DNA from: Macrophomina tecta
Taxonomy: Eukaryota; Ascomycota; Dothideomycetes; Botryosphaeriales; Botryosphaeriaceae
Length of the DNA: 64,000 bases
Assembly: GCA_024180945.1 (NCBI GenBank)
Contig: JAKSGN010000007.1
Span: 2,480,001-2,544,000 of the forward strand
Reading direction: 5' to 3'
Shown here: positions 59,074-64,000 of the stretch, piece after piece
Layout of the letters: each line of letters opens with the position of its first letter
How positions within the stretch are numbered: the stretch's first letter is position 1
Position numbers and translations under genes: made by a program
Notes under the pieces: model-generated
What the model was told of the DNA's origin: nothing
Database searches by the model: none
Seen by the model: the letters and a program-made list of their open reading frames with translations, nothing else

Positions 59074-60987
59074 TCAATTGATCCACTCCCTTTCGGGCAT
59101 GCGCCCGCCATCGGAAGATATGCGAAAGCGTCTCCTCCTAGCCCTTTCTGCGAAGTATGCGTTGTATCTGGCGCGGTCATTCAACGGCGCTACGTTGATG
59201 CCAGGGCTGCTGGGCGTCGAAGATGGCCTGTTGGGTTCTGTCGCCTGATTCGAGACGTCAAGGACACTGTCGGCTGCATTGCCGTCGCGGATAGCATCGC
59301 TTGGGGCTGGAGAGAGTGCTGGTGTCCCGCTGGTCCGGCTTCCTTCATGGTAAAGGGCGCTTCCAGACCGATGCTCTTGAATTTGGGCTTCCATACTGGT
59401 TTGCGAATCGGGATCTGAGTCTGCTTCAGTGGCTTCAGAACATATTTCAGCCTCGTCAGAGACGCTGTATCTGCTCCGCCAAGCCGCGATTTTCCTGTCA
59501 AGCTCAGCTGTATGGAAAGGATAATGGATTCCATAGATACCATGCCAGTATCCATCAGGAACCTGTGTAATATCATCAAAGACCTCATGTAACAACTCCA
59601 GGCAGCTCTGGACGATGGCATCTGTTTCCGAGGGAAGCGCGCCATTCAAAGCCATATACGGCACTCCCTCATTCACAAGACCCACAGCAGCCGTAATCCA
59701 CGGCGGGGTCCAGGTTTCCAGCTTGCGGTAGTTCTCGTCGTCCGGAGAGAAATACAAAGTGTTGTCTGGAGTGATCTCGCAGAACTCATGCGCGCTTTTC
59801 GACAGTTCATGGCGAACATCTCTCCTGATGTGGAATAAATGTAAGTGGAATGCGGGCACATCTGACATCGGGGGAGTTCCATGAACTCACCAGCGGAATT
59901 CCCGCGCGATGAATTCCTGTGTGGTGTCATCAAGGTCCACCTGATCAATGAATCCCGCAATTATCCAATTGACCCGATTACTCTTGAGCAATCCTAGGCA
60001 GTTCCGAGCATTAGTCCGCAAATTTTCGGTCCAGAACTGGGTGAAGTTGCATGACCGGAACTTGAAAAGAGAGACTCCACAAAAGTACACGTTCCCGATG
60101 TGCTCCACCCGCACTGAAGGGCTCATGTTTAGGAGTTGGCGGAAATAGTACGAATTTGTCTCTGGGGGTTCCTTGGAAGCGTGATCCATCTCGTTGATAA
60201 TAGCCATCAGGAGCTCTAGGGTGACCTGGCAAGAAGTTTTGCGCGCGAAGTCGATGTCCCAAAAGGGCTTGCCCTCACCATTTTTGTCGGATCCGGCTAC
60301 AATCAGTTTTGCGCTTGTAAGCTCCCAGATGTCTTCCCAGTTGCTGTCCCCATCATTTAAGAGCTGCTCAGTCCGGTACTTGCTGAGTTCCTCGAGCTCT
60401 CTTGGTTTGCGTTGGCCGAACTTTTTGACCAGTTCATCCCGCACGATCACCCTGTTTAGAGTGAGCTTCAAGTGAAGATCAAGGACGTGTGATACGTGAT
60501 CTGAGCCTGAGACTTACCACAGGTCCTGTTTGCCGTTCTTAGGCTGTCTCTCGGCCAGCACTGAGGACTCATAGAGTTCCGCCTGGAAAGTACGCTGCTG
60601 AGAATAGAAGACCCAACTCCAAGCCAAGAGGATTTCTTGGACTTCGGCGCTCTCAATCCACTTTATGAGATGCTCTGGCTTATGAATAAGAGCCCTATTC
60701 CACAGTTCAAGTAGCCTCGGGGCAGGAAAGGGCATTTCAAAAGTCGGGCGGTTGTTTCTGGTGCGGCGAATTTCGCGACTTGCGGACGGGCTGCCCACGG
60801 TTGCATTTCTGTCAGTGGCCATGCCTACGATGGTGCGTATTGTACAGCGACACAAGTTTTCTCCGTTTGAATGTATCAGAACAAACTTGATAGGAGGATT
60901 GTAGGGAAAATTGAAGTTATGGCGCGAACTTTTCTTGGCAAAGTGCTTCGGTAGTGCGGAGGCGGAGGGCGTTGACGAACGGTGCAT
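59074..60987 (-). CDS. Hypothetical fungal protein, three exons
   Basis: Exons 60987-60518, 60451-59891 and 59824-59074 join in phase to 593 aa. Regions: basic Ser-rich N-terminus, then RLLELWNRALIHKPEHLIKWIESAEVQEILLAWSWVFYSQQRTFQAELYESSVLAER, WVIVRDELVKKFGQRKPRELEELSKYRTEQLLND, WEDIWELTSAKLIVAGSD, FWTENLRTNARNCLGLLKSNRVNWIIAGFIDQVDLDD, and a Ser/Glu-rich disordered C-terminal third ending RMPEREWIN. I do not recognise the family; it could be a lineage-restricted or HET-domain-neighbour type protein but nothing specific shows. An alternative downstream start (MATDRN, residue 56) is possible because upstream residues look unstructured. Both introns have good donors (GTAAGT, GTGAGT) and AG acceptors, making this a solid gene call. 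Confidence 0.82.
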
Positions 60988-61503
60988 GGGGCATGGATAA
61001 GGTTGGATAACGTGGAAAAGTTAACCCGTAGATTAGGTTGAAGGGCTCTCATCATGCGCCGCACTCATTGGTGAAGGTTTCATTCACCTGAGTGCCGGAG
61101 ATGCTAAGCATCAAATTGTGATGCTGTTGCGGGCGAGGTACAGTCACTGGATGGAAATGCATAGATCTTTTGCGCCATAGTAGCACGCAGGGCCCCCAAA
61201 GACCTCTACTGCAGATGTATACTCTTATGCCAACCTATTCTTAGGGCATCTGCTACTAGTTTCTTTCGGGCTCCTGTCGTGGAAAGCAAGCGTATAAACT
61301 GACAAACCACCTCGAACGCCCCGTGGGCTGTCTCCACAATCTGAGCATGAGCTGCTTGAAAACAATCAAACAGGCTTCTTCATATGCTAATAAACAATAC
61401 GGAATGGCTATAAGATGACGTCGCTTGAGCATTCGCTCAAACTTTTGAACTGAAGTCGGTTTACCTAGGCCCGTGCTCGACAGTCATCAACACCATCGCG
61501 GGT
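60988..61503. other. Intergenic, no gene supported
   Basis: 516 bp, 5' flank of the unknown gene; nothing specific seen. Confidence 0.5.
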
Positions 61504-61891
61504 ATGCCGGCCCCATTTGAAGCCCCAGGTAGGCATTACTAAGACCGAAATTTCATCTCTATCAAATCTTCAGCATGTTCCGGTCTAATCCTCAGGCACA
61601 CAAGCCTCCGGAGCTATACTTGCAGCTCTCCTGCCCCTGATGCTACAGTACCATGATCGTCGCGCTTCGCCCGCGCACCGTCCGCAAATCTCTCCACAAC
61701 CGGTGCGACCTCCACGACTCTCAAATAACAACACCGGTGATCTCAAAACTCCTCCTGAGCCCCGGAACCTCAAGAAACTCCCTCAATTGATACCGCAGGG
61801 GCCGCACAAGTCCTCCTATTCCATCGGAAAAGAGAAAATCGTCATATGGAATCTCCTTCCCTCAGCCCAGCATTTTCTAGAAATCGACTGA
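61504..61891 (+). CDS. Possible small two-exon protein
   Basis: Exon 61504-61528 (MPAPFEAPG) joins 61596-61891 in phase to 106 aa. The 67-nt intron starts GTAGGC; it has an ATTACTAAG element near its 5' side and a CTCAG acceptor. The second exon opens with a hydrophobic ASGAILAALLPLMLQ, then a Pro/Arg-rich region and EKIVIWNLLPSAQHFLEID. No family recognised. The splice pattern is the only positive evidence. Confidence 0.35.
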
Positions 61892-63923
61892 TCGCCCATC
61901 ACTAGCTCTGTCGATAGCAAGACCACGAAAATTCTACCGATCCGAATAGAGACCAATGCCTGTCAGCGCTGGCTACACGGGCGAAGAGCCGCCCCGTACT
62001 CCGAGCGATAGCAAGCAGCTTCTACGCACCTACCAGCGTCCGATACTGGTGGATTTCTACAGCGAAAATCCTCGGCAACATGTACATCCCTCTGTGAGGC
62101 GCAAGAAGCAAATCCCTGTGCTTTAACTCAAGCACCGGGCCTCCACAGCTGCAACGCCCCTTTCAGGCTCCTTCTGCTGCACTGCCGCCTCCGTGTGCAA
62201 ACTCTAGGCACAGCCTGCTGAACCGATGGGCAGATGATCCTTTCCAAGACATCCACAATCTCCCTGCTCCTCCTGATGCTCTTTCCACTGCCATCAAGCC
62301 CCTTCAGTAACACAAAAGATATCATTTCCACAGCGCTAGCCATGGCGCCGTATCGAGCCCGCTCCGCTCCCATTCTCTCACGTGTACGGAACTTCGGGCC
62401 TCCCAACCGCCCTCGCAACACACGGACGAAAGGCGTGAGCACATGGAATGCACAGCGTCAGCGCCTCTTCACGCGCACGCATTCAGCTTTCGTAAGCGGA
62501 AGATGACACCACGTACTGCTAGAGACGTAGAATTCAAGAGTCCGATCCATACGAGCCACGGAGGGTAAACATTCGTAGAACATACCCAAGTGGCGACGTA
62601 GCACTGCAACCTCCAAGCGGATGAACCAACCGATTTGCGAAGCCGGCACGCCCCGGATCCAAGACCACGAGGGCCACACCCCAGAGATCTGTCCTAGTGA
62701 ATTAGATCTTCTCCCTCGCTCCCTCCCTCTCTCTGCGGGCACGCCCAGCGTCCATTCGTATTCAGCACCCGCCAAGCCCCCAGGCGCTCTCTCGCCGCGG
62801 CAAAACGCCAAGGGACGATAAAAACAAAAAATAAAAGCAGGCCCTCACTGCTTCCTCTCTCTCCGTCCAGAAACCTGGGGCCTTGCGACCAAAGGGCGGA
62901 AGGAGAGCAGCAGCACCGGCCGGCAAAGGGCGGACGTGTCATGGGCTCGTCACAAATAAATATGTGGTGCATACATCCAAACAGGCTGTGACCGGGAGCA
63001 GCAAAGCGCGCCGCGGAAGAATTGGCTCCATTCCTTTGGAGACCCGGTCGCTGCCGACCAATAACGGAATGGCTGGACCAAGCACGCCAGAGAATGCGGC
63101 GGCCAGGGTACGGAGAATTGGGAGACTGGGCTGCTGGTGTCGGCCTGATCGACGGGAGACAGTGCGCACGGACGTCTTCCTCTTCCTCTTCTTCCGATCT
63201 GGAGGGTCTGTCTCACTTTCAGGTGGCAGGGACGACGTCATTGGCCAGGAAGGGATTTGTGGTGTGCAGAGCGACTGAATGCGAAAATGTCTTTTTGATT
63301 CTTTTTCCAGATAGTTTATCTCTCTATTCAGGCAGAAGCTGTGCCGTCCGCCGAGGACATATAATCTCTTCGAATGTTTTGGGAAAAGAAACAAAATGGC
63401 AAGGGTATGCTACTGCGCGATAATGGTGGGGGTATGCTGCGCTTGGAAAACGACAAGGAAAAGCTGAAAGCAGATGCCACGGAAAAAGGAAAAGAAAAAC
63501 CAACGGACAAGGAACGCCGCGCCATGCAATGAGACGAAAATGCTGGATAGAAAAAAGTGTATCAACAAAAAAATAGTAGAGAGCAAAAGTGGGGGGAGTT
63601 TGAGAAAAATAGGTATTGCTACCCTTTTCTCATGAAGAAGCGAAATTATGTAGAAGACGCAAAAAAGCTATTTACAGACTGTGTCAGCAACAATGATTTT
63701 TTTTTTTTTTCCCTCCTCCGAAAGAATCGTCCAAAATGACTTCTCCTATGGCAGCAAGAAGCTCGCCCAATGACGTATCCACCGAGCGAATATGCCACTT
63801 CCCTCTAACGCTCACGTACTCGTAGAATTGCTGCCTCCACGCTTTTTCGCAAAAACAGGAAACATCAAAACATCATTCCTCATCATGCGGGCTGTGAAAA
63901 TAGTGTCCTCTTTCCGCTCTCTT
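61892..63923. other. Intergenic, no gene supported
   Basis: About 2 kb at the right end, A/G-rich in places, with a T-run near 63697-63710. A plus-strand 90-codon frame at 62234 has a signal-peptide-like start (MILSKTSTISLLLLMLFPLPSS) and could be a small secreted protein. A minus-strand frame near 63740-63850 reads protein-like (YEYVSVRGKWHIRSVDTSLGELLAAIG) but has no start or splice site I can place. Confidence 0.4.
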
Positions 63924-64000
63924 TTAGTACGTAAACGCCTCCTCGATGAAGTCCACACTTCCCTCGTCCACTCTTGAGCGCACCGCGGTCCTGACTCCAT
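63924..64000 (-). CDS. Possible C-terminus of a gene entering from the right, partial
   Basis: The last 25 codons before a TAA at 63924 read GVRTAVRSRVDEGSVDFIEEAFTY, which looks like an ordinary protein C-terminus. Only 77 nt are visible, so the call is weak. Confidence 0.25.
   Translation of the reverse strand, partial: GVRTAVRSRVDEGSVDFIEEAFTY

Noticed and set aside
62128..62442. Minus-strand GLDGSGKS, which fits a P-loop pattern
   Set aside because: No further nucleotide-binding motifs or exons around it; likely chance in a short frame.

Overview
The window is nuclear DNA of a filamentous ascomycete (Pezizomycotina; probably Dothideomycetes, which is inference). The evidence is many short spliceosomal introns (about 45-70 nt) with GT..AG ends and CTAAC/CTGAC-type branch sites, one gene every 3 kb or so on both strands, and a fungal set of families: a GAF hybrid histidine kinase, a rhodopsin-domain 7TM protein, a CPS1/DIP2-like double adenylation protein, a DUF1989 protein and 2-isopropylmalate synthase. 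I worked out the exon structures by hand from splice signals and phase. Every multi-exon model given keeps its reading frame unless stated otherwise.

Layout. 0-9 kb: a left-truncated cytochrome-b5-like (MAPR) protein, the Rag GTPase Gtr2, a multi-pass membrane protein with an AT-hook-like tail, and the Golgi ARF-like GTPase Arl3/ARFRP1. 9-20 kb: a hypothetical protein, a rhodopsin-domain 7TM protein, a small coiled-coil-like protein and a four-TM protein, separated by long stretches with no supportable gene. 20-29 kb: a hybrid histidine kinase (GAF-HisKA-HATPase-REC), a small spliced gene, and a poly-Q zinc-knuckle protein carrying a 15-bp tandem repeat. 29-39 kb: a divergent pair (flavin-reductase-like protein and MetX-like alpha/beta hydrolase) sharing a 439-bp promoter with two perfect palindromes, then nuclear poly(A) polymerase, an NTF2-like protein and a cytochrome P450. 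39-41.3 kb: gene-poor, TA-rich DNA with a stop-riddled coding relic that looks RIP-mutated. 41-52 kb: a 1913-aa CPS1/DIP2-like protein, a peroxisomal acyl-CoA thioesterase ending in SKL, and LEU4-type 2-isopropylmalate synthase. 52-56 kb: a short-chain dehydrogenase gene split by a complete hAT DNA transposon. 56-64 kb: a DUF1989 protein, an unknown 593-aa protein, a possible small gene, and the possible 3' end of a gene entering from the right.

The most notable observation is the hAT insertion. A 2725-bp element has 21-bp terminal inverted repeats, an exact 8-bp target-site duplication and an uninterrupted two-exon BED/hAT transposase. It sits inside the last exon of the SDR gene. Dropping the element and one copy of the duplication leaves the SDR frame open to its native stop, so the insertion looks recent. 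Second is the pair of long perfect palindromes in the divergent promoter at 30.4-30.8 kb. No rRNA, tRNA or CRISPR was recognised.
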